A stretch of DNA of 27,427 nt from Elysia marginata (GCA_019649035.1 BMAT01009023.1:90759-118185), one strand, 5' to 3'; shown: positions 1-10,506, numbered from the stretch's first letter. A program made the numbers and translations. The notes: generated by a model from the sequence alone, not told the origin.

Positions 1-1258
1 GGTTGTTGTTTAGGGTCACTTTAACAGCCTTAGTTAGATCTAGATTATTCAAATATAGCACCAATTAAGTTTCCATCCTTGGACTCGATCCTGGGTCAGC
101 TTTACATAGCACTTTATGAAATCCCCACCTCTATCGATACTTTTTAGGCCAGAATTCCTTCTCTAATCTTGCTCTGGGACCGGGATTAGGTGTACCGGTG
201 TTGACTGGCTTTCGTACATCATCCGGTAGATCTAGATCTAGACCTACCACAGAATGACTGAAACGTTGTCACTCAAATTTGTCATCCCAAAAAAATTACT
301 TCCAGTGTGGTTTTATGGCCGTGAAAAAAAAACTTAATTAGTTTGAGTATTTCTTTTATTTGCCAAAAAAGACTAGATCTAGATATAATATATGTATACG
401 AGTCTGTAAATAAAATCTTCATCCTAGCCCCAGGAGGCAAGGAAATTCAAGTACATTATTTACATCGTATCTAACCCAAGCAGCACCCCACCCATAAAAT
501 CCGCCATCACTTTTTCTACCAACTAATGAAATGCTGCAGACCTATCGACACTCGCCTAACATAACATCAAACAATGGGATGGCGGGAAATCGGAAGAGGT
601 TAATGAATGGTAACCCCCACTGACCTCAAGACCCGCGTGATATTTTGGAGATATAGGTCAAAATAATTGTTCTAACTCACTTCGAAATACTAATAGGATA
701 AGTCAATGTAAGACTATTGCAGAAGTTTGTTTACATTTAGATGATTTGGCCAGCTCTATCGAGCCTGTGTACATTATGTAAATATAGCGTCTCGCAACCA
801 AAATACCGGACGCTCCCGGAAGTTACAGTAAAACTCTTTTGTTCAATGGATCAATGTAACCCTAGTTTACTTAGATCTACATTGATCCTTAGCACAAAAG
901 TGTTATGCTCTAACTTCCGGATTCGTCATCCATTTGGGTATCGAAATGCAATATTTTTGCAATGTGCACAGCCTTAATAGATCGTGTTGGCAGATAGGCC
1001 TACTAAATAAGCCTAACTATACTTAAAGGAAAATAAGTTGTTCCTTGTGCCAAGAAGAAAAAGTTGATATTGAAAAAAGAGGTTTCTTAAATCTGCGTAA
1101 GAAAATTTTTTCGCATTGTGCCCACAAACGAAAGTTCTTAGTAAACACAACCCCGTCGGCCATGAAGGTAAACACAGACCAACCAACCATCTGATGAGGG
1201 CAGCGGCCCGAAACTTATAAGTCAAGGCAATGTACATAACTAAGGTATTTACGACAAT
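1..1258. other. Gene-free AT-rich stretch with TAGATCTAGA words
   Basis: I see no coding region here. The open frames at 741-977 (+) and 1013-1237 (-) have no recognisable domain, no splice context and no biased composition. The stretch holds several TAGATCTAGA-type words (near 37, 225-240 and 373). One lies inside a 24-bp near-palindrome at 225-248, whose arms GGTAG and CTACC enclose TCTAGATCTAGA, with one mismatched pair. Such words recur in the window (also near 6308 and 15033) and may be remnants of a dispersed repeat. Confidence 0.5.
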
Positions 1259-1283
1259 TATCTATCTATCTACCTATCTATCT
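1259..1283. repeat. (CTAT)n microsatellite, short and imperfect
   Basis: About six tetranucleotide CTAT units with one substitution (a TACC interruption). It is the reverse-complement form of the GATA repeat seen at 24501-24538. Confidence 0.85.
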
Positions 1284-1971
1284 CCATAGTTATGTGTCTC
1301 TTTTCTCAAGCATGTGTTTCTTCGTTTTTATATTTCTCTCTTTTTCCTCAGTTTCCAAAATCTAAAATGTCAACATCATCAGTATTAGTCAATGTATTTA
1401 GGGGGTCACATAACATTATCTAAAAGATGAAAAAAACTGTGTAGTAAAACGACTCCGCTGAATTGCAAAAGGGAGCTTAGGTGACGTTTAAAAAAATACT
1501 GGACAAGATATGCCTGGATATAGATTTTGTATTTTCAGAACGTACGCGACAGGACTTTCTTAACAATTATGAGATCTGGCTACTTACCATCCGGTCATTT
1601 TGACCCCGTCAAATTTTTGACATGTTTTCTCTAGGTAAATCAAAGGAACCCAATGCAAACCGTGAAAGCGTAATTGGTAGATAAAGGTGGGAAGCTTGAC
1701 GTCTCCTAAGTAATTTTCCCCTCGTCTTCGGCTTGAATTTCAGATCCGCAGTTGTAAGACCGACAAGCTTATGGTACTAAGAATCGTTTCAAGGTTACAA
1801 CTCTGTGTATTTGAGTTGTAATTAAGCGCCTATTCCGACAAGCAGGAAAGAAACTGGACCGTCAGCGCGCTTAACATCTGAAAGATCCTGGATTTCGATA
1901 TCGGGGTTTACGGGCGGTGGCTCTGATAATGTAGCTGAAAATTATCTTATCTAAACATTGGTTACGGCGCA

Positions 1972-1974
<3 letters not shown>

Positions 1975-2018
<44 letters not shown>

Positions 2019-2024
2019 CTCTCT

Positions 2025-2057
<33 letters not shown>

Positions 2058-2074
2058 TTCCTATCTCTCTCTCC
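1975..2074. repeat. (CT)n microsatellite with TTTC/CCT interruptions
   Basis: A 100-base polypyrimidine tract of CT dinucleotides, broken by TTTC and CCTC units. A reading frame passes through it as Ser-Leu repeats (frame 1958-2236), which is a by-product of the dinucleotide repeat and not a gene. The purine-rich flank downstream (2105-2190) has no recognisable content. Confidence 0.95.
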
Positions 2075-2239
2075 TACAAAGTTGTTTTGCTTATAGAATT
2101 ATCTGAGCAAGGAGATGGGAGGGTAGTCGAAGAAGACAAGAATGAGAGAATTAAGGGATGGGGGAGGGGGTTGAAACTGAAGATAAAAATAAATCAAACA
2201 GTATTAGTCGATGAAGTAATAATCCTTGTTGGGTAAAGA

Positions 2240-3090
2240 TGGATCTAATGCAAGATATAAATAACAAAAATTTGGCACATTGAAAGAGGCATAAAGTATC
2301 TTCTGCCGCACGCAATTCCCACTATTATTTACTTTTATCTCCCTTTTAATAACCCTTTCTCTCCCTATCTTTCAATTTTATATTATTGCAGGCATACAAT
2401 TAATTAACATTACTTGTCATTAATACATAAGTATGATAAATTTCACGTATAATCTGATCTGGACCTTAATAGTCTAATATAGGCGGGTATAATGGATTTA
2501 AAGCGACGATGACCACATTATTGGCAATATAGATAAAAGCCTTATTGAAAGTTCAATTTTAAATTTTATAGCAGTACCCGGTATTGATTTCAAAGTTAAT
2601 GTAAAGAGCCCCATGAAACTCGCATAAAACTCATTTATAAACTTAACAGAGACAGATTTTGGAACATTTCAACACTCAAGTAAAAACCAGCTAGGCATTT
2701 TGATGACATGTCGTGCTGGTTAAATTATCTAACATACTACTTACTATCAAATTAGTCCTCCTGGTGTCCACTCAGCTAGGGATGGCCACATACTAATGTT
2801 CAGATGAGTGACCATACAAAAAAAAAACCAGTATGATGGCCACACACGTAAGGAAGATAGCATTACTGGGGTTTTGATTTGTTCATGACTGACTAATTTT
2901 TGTCCGGTTGAATGGAAACTCTTTTTTTTCCTGGGGGATCATGGCCAATACCTTGGGGTCAATAAGTTTAATACACGTAGGTGGTCCTGTTATCGCTAAA
3001 ATATGATAATAAGGGTATACAGAAAGAGAGAAATACAAACAATACGATGAACCGGTAGAAAGACCAACAGCCAGGTATGCATAGTACGTA
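2240..3090. other. Gene-free AT-rich stretch
   Basis: I could not support any gene, RNA or mobile element. The sequence is AT-rich and low in CpG, with short homopolymer runs. Minus-strand frames overlapping 2883-3290 consist mostly of translated CAGA repeat. Confidence 0.45.
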
Positions 3091-3092
3091 GG

Positions 3093-3320
3093 TGCAGAAA
3101 GAGAGACAGGCAGACAGACAGACACACAGAGACAGACAGACAGACAGACAGTGAGATAATGGAAAGAAAAAAAAACCGCGACAAAGCAGGCAAACACAAA
3201 CTGGGAGACAAACACAAAGACGAACAGGTCGAAACATTAGGAGACCAAAAGACAGACATGGAAGGGAGGAAAGGGCGAACAAAGAAAGTCATACAGATAG
3301 TCAGACAGAGATTGGCCCAA
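3093..3320. repeat. CAGA-rich purine simple-repeat island
   Basis: The core at 3106-3152 is made of CAGA/GACA tetranucleotides. It is followed by about 170 bases of decayed versions (ACAAA, GACAGA, GGAGA) with almost no runs of pyrimidine on the + strand. Three minus-strand frames across it read as Ser/Leu/Val/Cys-rich strings, which is expected from translating TCTG repeats. Similar islands lie at 13141-13215, 13878-13995, 23815-23960 and 26220-26410. Confidence 0.85.
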
Positions 3321-3746
3321 GCTAATCTAGTTGGACGAGTAGTTCTTCTGGGTTTTTTTTTTGGGTCTCATAAGCTTTCCAACGGCAACATTTACTGAAG
3401 CATCGGATGCACGTCTAGTCTTCTCATGGTTCTGTGCCCTGAATATCTCTTCACCAGTTCTCACTCTGACTAGCTAACACAATGCAGAAATACAGAACAA
3501 TGAAGAGAAAGCGAGACTGACCAGTCCCAAAGACCAACAATTTTCTACTTTCATCAAATAATGACCACTGTCCTCTGAAAGCAAAGCAAAGCATGGCTTG
3601 CTTCTGTTGTTTGCGAGTTTTGATAGCGGTCGGTCAGACCAGAACCCTGACACTGGTAGCAGAGAGCTTTCGTGGATTTTTTCAACGAGAAAAATAAAGA
3701 CCTCCTGTTGTTTGTGGGCAGTAGTATAGGGACAGTCATGAGAATA

Positions 3747-3847
3747 GAAGAAGAAGAAGAAGAAGAAGAAGAAGAAGAAGAAGAAGAAGAAGAAGAAGAA
3801 GAAGAAGAAGAAGAAGAAGAAGAAGAAGAAGAAGAAGAAGAAGAAGA
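3747..3847. repeat. (GAA)n microsatellite, about 33 uninterrupted units
   Basis: About 100 bases of pure GAA/AGA triplet. In one frame it is read as a run of glutamates (frame 3672-3980). The flanking residues give no domain, so this is not evidence for an acidic protein. Pure purine-pyrimidine mirror tracts of this length can form triplex (H-DNA). The complementary TTC form occurs at 21028-21070 and, shorter, at 16142-16160. Confidence 0.95.
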
Positions 3848-3849
3848 GA

Positions 3850-4740
3850 TAATTTACTGTGTTCTGCTGATTTTCTTTAAACTTCTTTCATTTAAAACTG
3901 CGGTTTCTTTCCTATGGCTCGATTTATCTTTCATGACTGTCTTACTAATTTGGTTGAAAGATTACTTCGATGCCAATTGAACTATCACAATCAAGCGTAT
4001 GGATCCTTAATAAGAACTCGTCATCTTCAAATTTGCATGTCGTCTATCTAAAATAAAACAGAGAATAAATGACACTTTTCATTCTACCCGGGGCTGTGTT
4101 TTATTTTAATAAGCAGACACAATAAATGTCACTCCTAACTTGGTTTAGAAACATGTCACTTATTCTGTTTGTTTTAACAGCTGCTGGTCTTAGGTATGTG
4201 ACAATTGTATTTCTCTTTGTTTATTTATTTCTTCATTTTCAAAGACATGGGGTATCAACGCCGGTGTAGTGCCACTTCATTACTGCTAGCTGACATGTCT
4301 ATCTCGGCCAACTGGCGACATTATCTTTGACACTCTGTGTATGTACATGAAGTCTGAATCTGGCCTAGGGAGAACCAGCGCAAACTGACGGAGATAAACT
4401 CAACAGGTCAGACGTGTCTTGAACTAGCGTATTACCTGGACTCCAGTGTATCTGACTTATTTCCCTTGTCTTTCTAGAATCTCCACCATCGGAAAAGTAA
4501 GCTAATAAGATAAAGAGGCTGTTGAGCTAGGTCCAAGTGAGACAGCCTTTTTTATGTAACAGTACACGATCTTTGAGACAATTCCAGTGAGATTTCGTAA
4601 AATTGTGACACAAAAGATGCATTGGCGTCATCTTTTCTCTACGTTTTGGCTAGCATGTCTTTAACATAATTTAAGTTTTCTCCTAACGCCCAAACCAAAT
4701 GCCGCAAAAGTGTGTTGAATACATTATAGAGGGTGGATTA
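3850..4740. other. Gene-free stretch
   Basis: No coding region or RNA is supported. The only local structure I noticed is a 7-bp hairpin, AGGCTGT/ACAGCCT, at 4516-4548 followed by six Ts. In an animal genome I do not read this as a terminator. Confidence 0.4.
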
Positions 4741-4744
4741 AATG

Positions 4745-5045
4745 CTACCGCACCAAAGATCGTAAAGGAATCAAGAGATAAATCTAGAAAAATATGACCA
4801 TACGGTTTTCTTCAGACAACTATTGTTGCACAAACTTCAGCGCCCAAACCGTATAATATCAGAATGGTATAACTAGATATGTGAACCTTCTCTCTAGGCA
4901 GTCACACGAAACCATGTTCGGTAAATCGTCTAAAGTCGATATAGAATCAAGATAAAAAGCTAGAGTAACTCAACAGCTCGACTCGCCGCACCAAAACACG
5001 ACGGGCAAATCGTATAGTTTGAATGGTATATCAAGATAAAGCCAA
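4745..5045. repeat. Four diverged copies of an approximately 80-90 bp repeat
   Basis: Related segments begin near 4748, 4840, 4918 and 5001. The shared core runs roughly CAAATCGTATA, a spacer, GAATGGTATA, then CAAGATAAA. Copies 2 and 4 match best (CGTATA, GAATGGTATA and AGATA in the same order and spacing). Copies 1 and 3 are weaker. CCGCACCAAA also occurs twice, near 4750 and 4985. This could be an old satellite fragment. The alignment was made by eye and the degree of divergence is uncertain. Confidence 0.45.
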
Positions 5046-5049
5046 AGCA

Positions 5050-6129
5050 ATCGTGGCAAATCTATTGATCTCTGTAATGATCTGTACGACCAATATTGAC
5101 AGCTTATTGGTCTCAGGTTTAGATCAGCTCCCCCGCGGTGTTTCTGCCACCAGGGTCTCATTACTGAGATGCCTTACACTCACAGGGGGGTGATTGGTTT
5201 TGTCTGGACATAGACTGGACAACAGTCACACCAAAATCTTATAGGTATAAATATCTGTATAAAGAAAGCAAGGCGATTGTAAGGAAAAAAATGTTCTATG
5301 GAAGTATGAAAGTTGCTGTTTTTCTCTTAGTATCCTCAATTTATTATAATTGCAAAATTGCATGCCTGGTAAGCGAAACGCTTGTGGTTTTTTTTCTTTA
5401 GAAATAAGCCTGTGATAATATAAAACTTGACATCCTGATTTCTGTCTAAACACGAAAAAAAATCCTGGTACGAACTTTTTGCGTCTTGGCAAATGCAACT
5501 GGCAATACTCCAGCAATATTGGTTGCTGATATCCAATAATTTTACACTGATAGCAAAACGCGAGCTTCGAGTCAAGATTCCATCTGCAAATAAATTCTAT
5601 TGCGGGTAGAAATTTTTCACTCGTAAAACGAGAAAACTAAAAAAAGTTTACTTCAAAGAGCCTTTGCTGCCATTATACAATTACCATTCTGTAGGCAACA
5701 ACTGGTTCATGTCAGCCTGAAGGAGCTAAAAACTACGCCAGTTGACACTGCCAACGAGGACAAAACACTCTGTGACTTATAAGTGGTTTGTTTCTCTACT
5801 GAAAAAAACAACCCTGAGTTTTCCATGTCTCTACAGCGCGGCTTCGTGACATGTACAGCTATTGAAGTTTGGGCTTTCTAGTCCCATTTGACCTTAAATG
5901 ACTGTGTTCCTTATCATTCATAACATCATCATTTTACCTAGAGTAAGAAAGTCAGTACCTAAATTTACCAACAGATGGCTAAATATTTTGAAACGGTTTG
6001 GCGACCTAAACCCTTACTTCGAGATTTTTAAGCCAACAGATTTTGAACTCGATTTCAGAAAAATATTCAGGTCAATTTCATTTACCTCCGCAATATCGCA
6101 ATGCATCATTTAAGAGCTGTTTATGTATT
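5050..6129. other. Gene-free stretch upstream of the LTR
   Basis: Short frames at 5226-5516 (-), 5336-5575 (-) and 5898-6113 (+) show no domain or compositional sign of coding. I see no repeat, RNA or element boundary before the putative LTR start at 6130. Confidence 0.4.
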
Positions 6130-6511
6130 TGTAACGAAGTTAGACATTGTTCTAGTCTAGTTCCTTAGTCATGCTATGTACAGTGTAGACCTAGATAAGG
6201 GTTAGCTTGTTTTCTTAATGGAATGTGTTAAGCATTCGTAGTTATAAGTAACTTACGGATTTCATAACTCGTTCAAATCTAGAACGATCGCCTATTATTA
6301 GTTTTGTAGATCTAGTCTTCTGGATTTATCTAGATTACTATCTTCCGGTTAATTTACATAATGTTTGATGACCGGCGACCTATTTTTAACTTGGCTCGCG
6401 ATTGGGTGTCGCTGCCGTATTAGGCCACGCCTTTCTCACCTTTCTTGTAAAGAGTCGAATTTTCTGACAATTACTAGAATTTGTGTGCTTTTTCGAGACG
6501 TGTGTTTTGCT

Positions 6512-6519
6512 TATAAATA
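6512..6519 (+). promoter_or_regulatory. TATA box of the putative LTR
   Basis: TATAAATA, in the sequence CTTATAAATAGAGC, followed about 25-30 bases later by a purine-rich GAGAGAAAGG tract where transcription could start. It is the strongest TATA box I noticed in the window, and its relation to AATAAA at 6730 supports the LTR reading. Confidence 0.4.
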
Positions 6520-6729
6520 GAGCTCGCGTGGTTGATAAAAAGAGAGAAAGGAGAGAGACTCGGAGAAGACTGAGAGGATAGAATACTGGACGAAGAGAGA
6601 GTGAGCAGTTTTCTGCAAAAGTTAGATCTACGATTTGTTTATGCTGGATATTGGCAATTCCTATGTTATTATTTTCGACTGCTGCTGGATGTAAATACTG
6701 TTTCGTGTTGATTTCTTCATTTTAAGTTG

Positions 6730-6735
6730 AATAAA
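6730..6735 (+). promoter_or_regulatory. Polyadenylation signal of the putative LTR
   Basis: AATAAA within GTTGAATAAACTTATTTT. It is followed by T-rich DNA with GTTC/CGTT, as expected downstream of an R/U5 junction. Confidence 0.38.
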
Positions 6736-6839
6736 CTTATTTTCTACGTTCTTCATACGACTTTTCACGTTTTCAAGATTTAAAAAGAACTCACAAGTCT
6801 CGCATCAGGAGTTGTATTCGTTTACTCGATTATTATTTC

Positions 6840-6855
6840 TGGTGTTTGTGACAGT
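6840..6855 (+). other. Degraded primer binding site, tRNA-Arg-like
   Basis: TGGTGTTTGTGACAG agrees with the complement of a tRNA-Arg 3' end (TGGCGACCGTGGCAG) at about 10 of 15 positions, including the leading TGG that pairs with the CCA tail. It sits where a PBS must sit relative to the LTR end. The mismatches suggest age. Confidence 0.35.
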
Positions 6856-7072
6856 ATTCAATGTAGTTTTAAGGGAAAAGTATGTATAGACAACAGCTAA
6901 GGGAGCTGGTCACCCTTGATTGAATTGAATATTTAAAAGCAAAGATAGACAATGTATCAAAACTTTTAGAACTAATTCTTACTACCGGAAGCAACACATG
7001 GTTACTAGTGAGAGGAGTGAGACGCAGAAGGACTGGTGCTAGTTTCGGTGTACGTTAAAACAGAGATTCAGT

Positions 7073-7810
7073 GTACTCCACAAACAATATAGTGGAGACA
7101 AGTCTGTACAAGAGGCACATTGGAGTTCACAAACGATATAGTGGAGACAAGTCTGTACAAGAGGCACAGTGGAGTTCACAAACAGTATAGTGGAGACAAG
7201 TATCTACAAGAGGCACAGAGGAGTTCACAAACGATATAGTGGAGACAAGTCTGTACAAGAGGCACAGAGGAGTTCACAAACAGTATAGTGGAGACAAGTA
7301 TCTACAAGAGGTACACAAACGATATACTAGAGACAAGACTGAGTCTCTTCAAGAGGTACAGTGGAGTTCACAAACGATATGGTGGAGACAAGTATCTACA
7401 AGAGGTACACAAACGATATACTGGAGACAAGACTGAGTCTCTACAAGAGGTACAGTGGAGTTCACAAACAATATAGTGGAGACAAGTCTCTACAAGAGGC
7501 ACAGTGGAGTTCACAAACGATATAGGGAGACAAGTCTCTACAAGAGGCACAGTGGAGTTCACAAACGATATAGTGGAGACAAGTCTATACAAGAGGCACA
7601 GTGGAGTTCACAAACAGTATAGTGGAGACAAGTATCTGCAAGAGGTACAGAGGAGTTCACAAACGATATAGTGGAGACAAGTCTATACAAGAGGCACAGT
7701 GGAGTTCACAAACAGTATAGTGGAGACAAGTATCTACAAGAGGTACACAAACGATATACTGGAGACAAGCCTGAGTCTCTACAAGAGGTACAGGGGAGTG
7801 CTCAAACAGC
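7073..7810. repeat. 49-bp minisatellite, about 15 units, with alternating subtypes
   Basis: The basic unit is 49 bp and contains GGAGTTCACAAAC, GATATAGTGGAGACAAG and TACAAGAGGCAC. Two subtypes differ at linked sites. Type a has GATATAG with AAGTCTGT or AAGTCTAT. Type b has CAGTATAG with AAGTATCT. They alternate over several stretches, giving a 98-bp higher-order period. A third type c is 45 bp. It lacks AGTGGAGTTC, carries GACTGAGTC or GCCTGAGTC, and occurs three times (starting near 7314, 7408 and 7747), always after a unit ending TATCTACAAGAGGTAC. Since 49 is not a multiple of three, each unit shifts frame and stops recur, so the frames at 7239-7592 are not genes. The array lies just downstream of the putative LTR/PBS. 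Confidence 0.93.
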
Positions 7811-7811
7811 T

Positions 7812-8987
7812 TGCACCACATGAGCAAAATTAGCCGATCATAACAAACGCTTTTGTAGAGTTAGTGTAATTTATGAAAAGCGAACAAGGTGCAGATAACT
7901 TCAATTTGTATCCTCTGAGGTATTGTCCTTGGAATAAATCTTTGAGTCCACACTTTGTGCCACAAATGTGACTTTACTAAAGCAAGACTTGAACTATTGA
8001 AAACATACAATGAATCAAGACTTCAACACCCAAAAGATACCACCTTTAGCTATTGCGTAAGTAAAAAGGTGTTAAAGAATCAAGAAAACTGCTAAAAACT
8101 GTCTGGGAATTACAGAGCAATCTTGACGCCGGTCAACATAATTATGGAGCTTAAAATAAAAATGTCAAACTTATAAAATATGTCAAGTAAAACCAAATTG
8201 CCACTATTGGCTCTTTTAAGGATATGGGCTTAGTTATTTTTTGTTTTGGTCCTGAAAAGATACAATTCGAGAAGTGCAAAAAATATTTCATAGTATGAAA
8301 TAGTAATAAACCAATCAAAAGCAGAAGAAATATATCACACTAAAGGCACGACTTTCTTCATTAAATCTCACTGAGAAGAAAATTGATCTCCATAAGTAAG
8401 TGGAAGGTTTAGCGAGAAAAAAATGCTGGCAACACTACTAGGTGTTTTATGGTGCATGATGATTTATGTCTTGGTGGTTACTATAAATCAGTGAAGGCAA
8501 GGCACTACAAATGAAAGCGATGGGCACAATGATCCTCTTTGTTTATCTTCCAATTTACAGGCACGCGCGCATGTCTTGTAGAATTTTAATATTCTAAGAA
8601 CAGGGCTTTAGACGCCTTAAAATTGCCTCTACACACTATCTTGGCGACTACCAACCCCATACCGCTTGCCAATTCGTTCTCGGAATCTTAACAAAAAATC
8701 TCTTTCCTTTTTTACTCCATATTTCTTTGTTAACATGCAGAAAATCTACAAAACCCTGAGAATTCTTGAAACATAGGCTTATTTGTCAAGCAATATTATT
8801 ATAAAAGTCAATAAATGATATACAACAGAAAGATTTTTTGTAAATGCATTCTCTTGTTTTAATTTCAATTATGATAACTATTGTTTGCTCCCTGACTGAA
8901 GTCAATGTAGGTCTCTTTGTCGTTTATGAAGTTTTATTAATAACAATATCTATTATAATAAAGATCTGAAGAAAAAAAATGTAAAGG
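7812..8987. other. Gene-free AT-rich stretch
   Basis: No open frame of note, no RNA and no repeat boundary is visible. If the LTR at 6130 is a 5' LTR, its internal region would continue here, but I recognise no gag or pol sequence in any frame. Confidence 0.4.
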
Positions 8988-9075
8988 GTGAAGTCGTGAT
9001 TTCAACTTAGAATTCCTATTGTGGTGTGCCACAAAGAGCGGAGTCATGATTTTAACCTAGAATTCCTTCTGTGTT
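8988..9075. repeat. Two-copy tandem duplication, 50-bp period
   Basis: The block beginning GAAGTCGTGATTTCAAC at 8990 recurs at 9040 as GGAGTCATGATTTTAAC. Both copies continue into CTTAGAATTCCTATTGTG or CCTAGAATTCCTTCTGTG. The copies differ mainly by transitions. I see no function. Confidence 0.75.
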
Positions 9076-9494
9076 TGTTAATATGAGCCAAAGGTCTCAT
9101 ATCTTGAAAAAAATTTCCTTTATTCAATTATTCATATTTCTTTAAATATTATACGACTTTACCTCTATACTTACCTTTGCCTTTGTCCCTCTATCTGTAC
9201 ATCATCGTTTCATGTGATTTTTTTTTTGTTTTCTTACCCTTAAATTGTGTAGATTTTATTGCATTAAAAATACGAAAGTACAAAAATAATTTGGACGCAA
9301 TCTAAAAGCTGTGACATCGTGTATCAATGAGAAAGGACGAAGAGCCAGAAGGTTAGAGTATGTAGGCAGACAGTCTTAGTGTTTAGTCATCAAACCAATA
9401 ATGCTCTTTCATGACTCAGGATTAGATACCATACACAAGAAAACTTCGATTGGTTTTCTCTCGAATCAACTCCAGCCTAGACCAAACATTCTCT

Positions 9495-9510
9495 TGGTTT
9501 AGCTAAACCA
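9495..9510. repeat. Perfect 16-bp palindrome
   Basis: TGGTTTAGCTAAACCA is its own reverse complement. Nothing nearby suggests a gene it could regulate, and it may be chance or a relic of an inverted-repeat element. Confidence 0.7.
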
Positions 9511-9778
9511 CAAAAATTATTTAAGTTTTAGTCTTAAACAGTATCCCCAGTGATCTTGAGCACTGCTGCCAGACGCTGAAACACAAATCGTGGAACAAAT
9601 ACATACCTGCCAAAGTAGGCATGTATGGTTGACCACCGTCCTAATAAATTTTAAAAAAATCAAAGAGCGAGGTCAGAACGTTGTAACATAAGAAGAGCTT
9701 TAGGTCATCGCTATACTGTGTTCCCGCCTGAAAAAACCCCAGTCTTTGTCCATTTTACGACCTCTGTTTCCAGCACAA

Positions 9779-9835
9779 AACTTAGGGGACACAGAACTAC
9801 AAAAAGAACAACTTAGGGGACACAGAACTACAAAA
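9779..9835. repeat. Two-copy tandem duplication, 31-bp period
   Basis: AACTTAGGGGACACAGAACT with its following ACAAAA occurs at 9779 and again at 9810 with no differences over 26 bases, separated by AGAAC. Exact identity points to a recent local duplication. Confidence 0.85.
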
Positions 9836-10506
9836 CTTGTTACTATACTATGGCCCCTGACGTTACAAGACAGTGGTAGGATATCAACACCTGGCACGGG
9901 TTATAAGGTGCCTCCACAATCTCCCTAATAAAGCAGAAAACAGGAGCTTTAGTACTGGGAATATAATGGACACCTGAGAAGGGTCTCTCGTGTTACAATC
10001 ACAATAGTAATGTCACACAATCAACCCCAATGAAGAACAGTACCCTTTTGGGCTTTTGTTCCAGAGCTGAACCTAAAGAAACAGGCAATAAGTTTCACAT
10101 TCCAGAGAAGTTTAGATTTCAAGAATAGGAGAGGGGAGTACGCCTCTTCTGGCACAAGCCATTTTATGGCCAAAGTTTTTATTGTAGTGCAAAAGGCGAC
10201 AACAGTTACAATGTACCAGGAAGACCATTGAAAAGAAGACAATTTTGTATGTGGTGTTGCTTCATTGGCCAAGGAAAACAAGCAGCCGAATCTTGTGTTC
10301 AGTGCTCTTTGTCCGTTGATGTTTCTTGTTAGGAGTAACCTACAGAATGTAGTGTTTGTTTGCAGGTGTTTTTCTCAGTTTCTGTCTATTCCATGATGCA
10401 TACTATATTTCTTCATCTTATTGGTGCAGGTAGGAAGCCTTTTGGTCGTTCATTATGAACAGGACTTGCAACAAATGGATCTTATTCTCCATACACTTTA
10501 AACTAT
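9836..10506. other. Gene-free stretch
   Basis: The minus-strand frame at 10021-10281 has no recognisable domain. No RNA gene, element boundary or repeat is supported. Confidence 0.4.

Larger units (their letters stand above)
6130..6839 (+). mobile_element. Probable old LTR of a Ty3/gypsy-type retrotransposon
   Basis: The segment starts with TGTAACGAAG, a form of the TG start seen in LTRs. It contains a TATA box (TATAAATA at 6512-6519) and, 218 bases later, a polyadenylation signal AATAAA at 6730-6735. That order and spacing suit a U3-R-U5 layout. Immediately after its end at 6840 comes TGGTGTTTGTGACAG, which resembles the tRNA-Arg primer binding site used by many gypsy/mdg1-type elements (TGGCGACCGTGRCAG). 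The terminal CA at the 3' end is not intact, and I found no second copy in the window, so the element is degraded or truncated. The 5' boundary is the weakest call. Confidence 0.42.

Noticed and set aside
1958..2236. Ser-Leu repeat protein
   Set aside because: It is a translation of the CT microsatellite. The same appears wherever CT or GA repeats occur.
3093..3152. CRISPR-like array in the CAGA region
   Set aside because: It is a tetranucleotide microsatellite without spacer and repeat alternation, in a eukaryotic context.
3672..3980. Frame with a long poly-glutamate run
   Set aside because: The glutamates come from the GAA microsatellite, and the rest of the frame is short, T-rich and without a domain.
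4516..4553. Hairpin plus T run resembling a rho-independent terminator
   Set aside because: The window is animal-like DNA without bacterial genes. A 7-bp stem with a 19-base loop and six Ts can arise by chance.
7239..7592. Repeat proteins in the minisatellite on both strands
   Set aside because: The 49-bp unit is not a multiple of three, so frame changes at each unit and stops recur. Nothing is selected for an open frame.
7073..7810. CRISPR array
   Set aside because: Units are contiguous with no unique spacers. The variation is subtype alternation, typical of a minisatellite.
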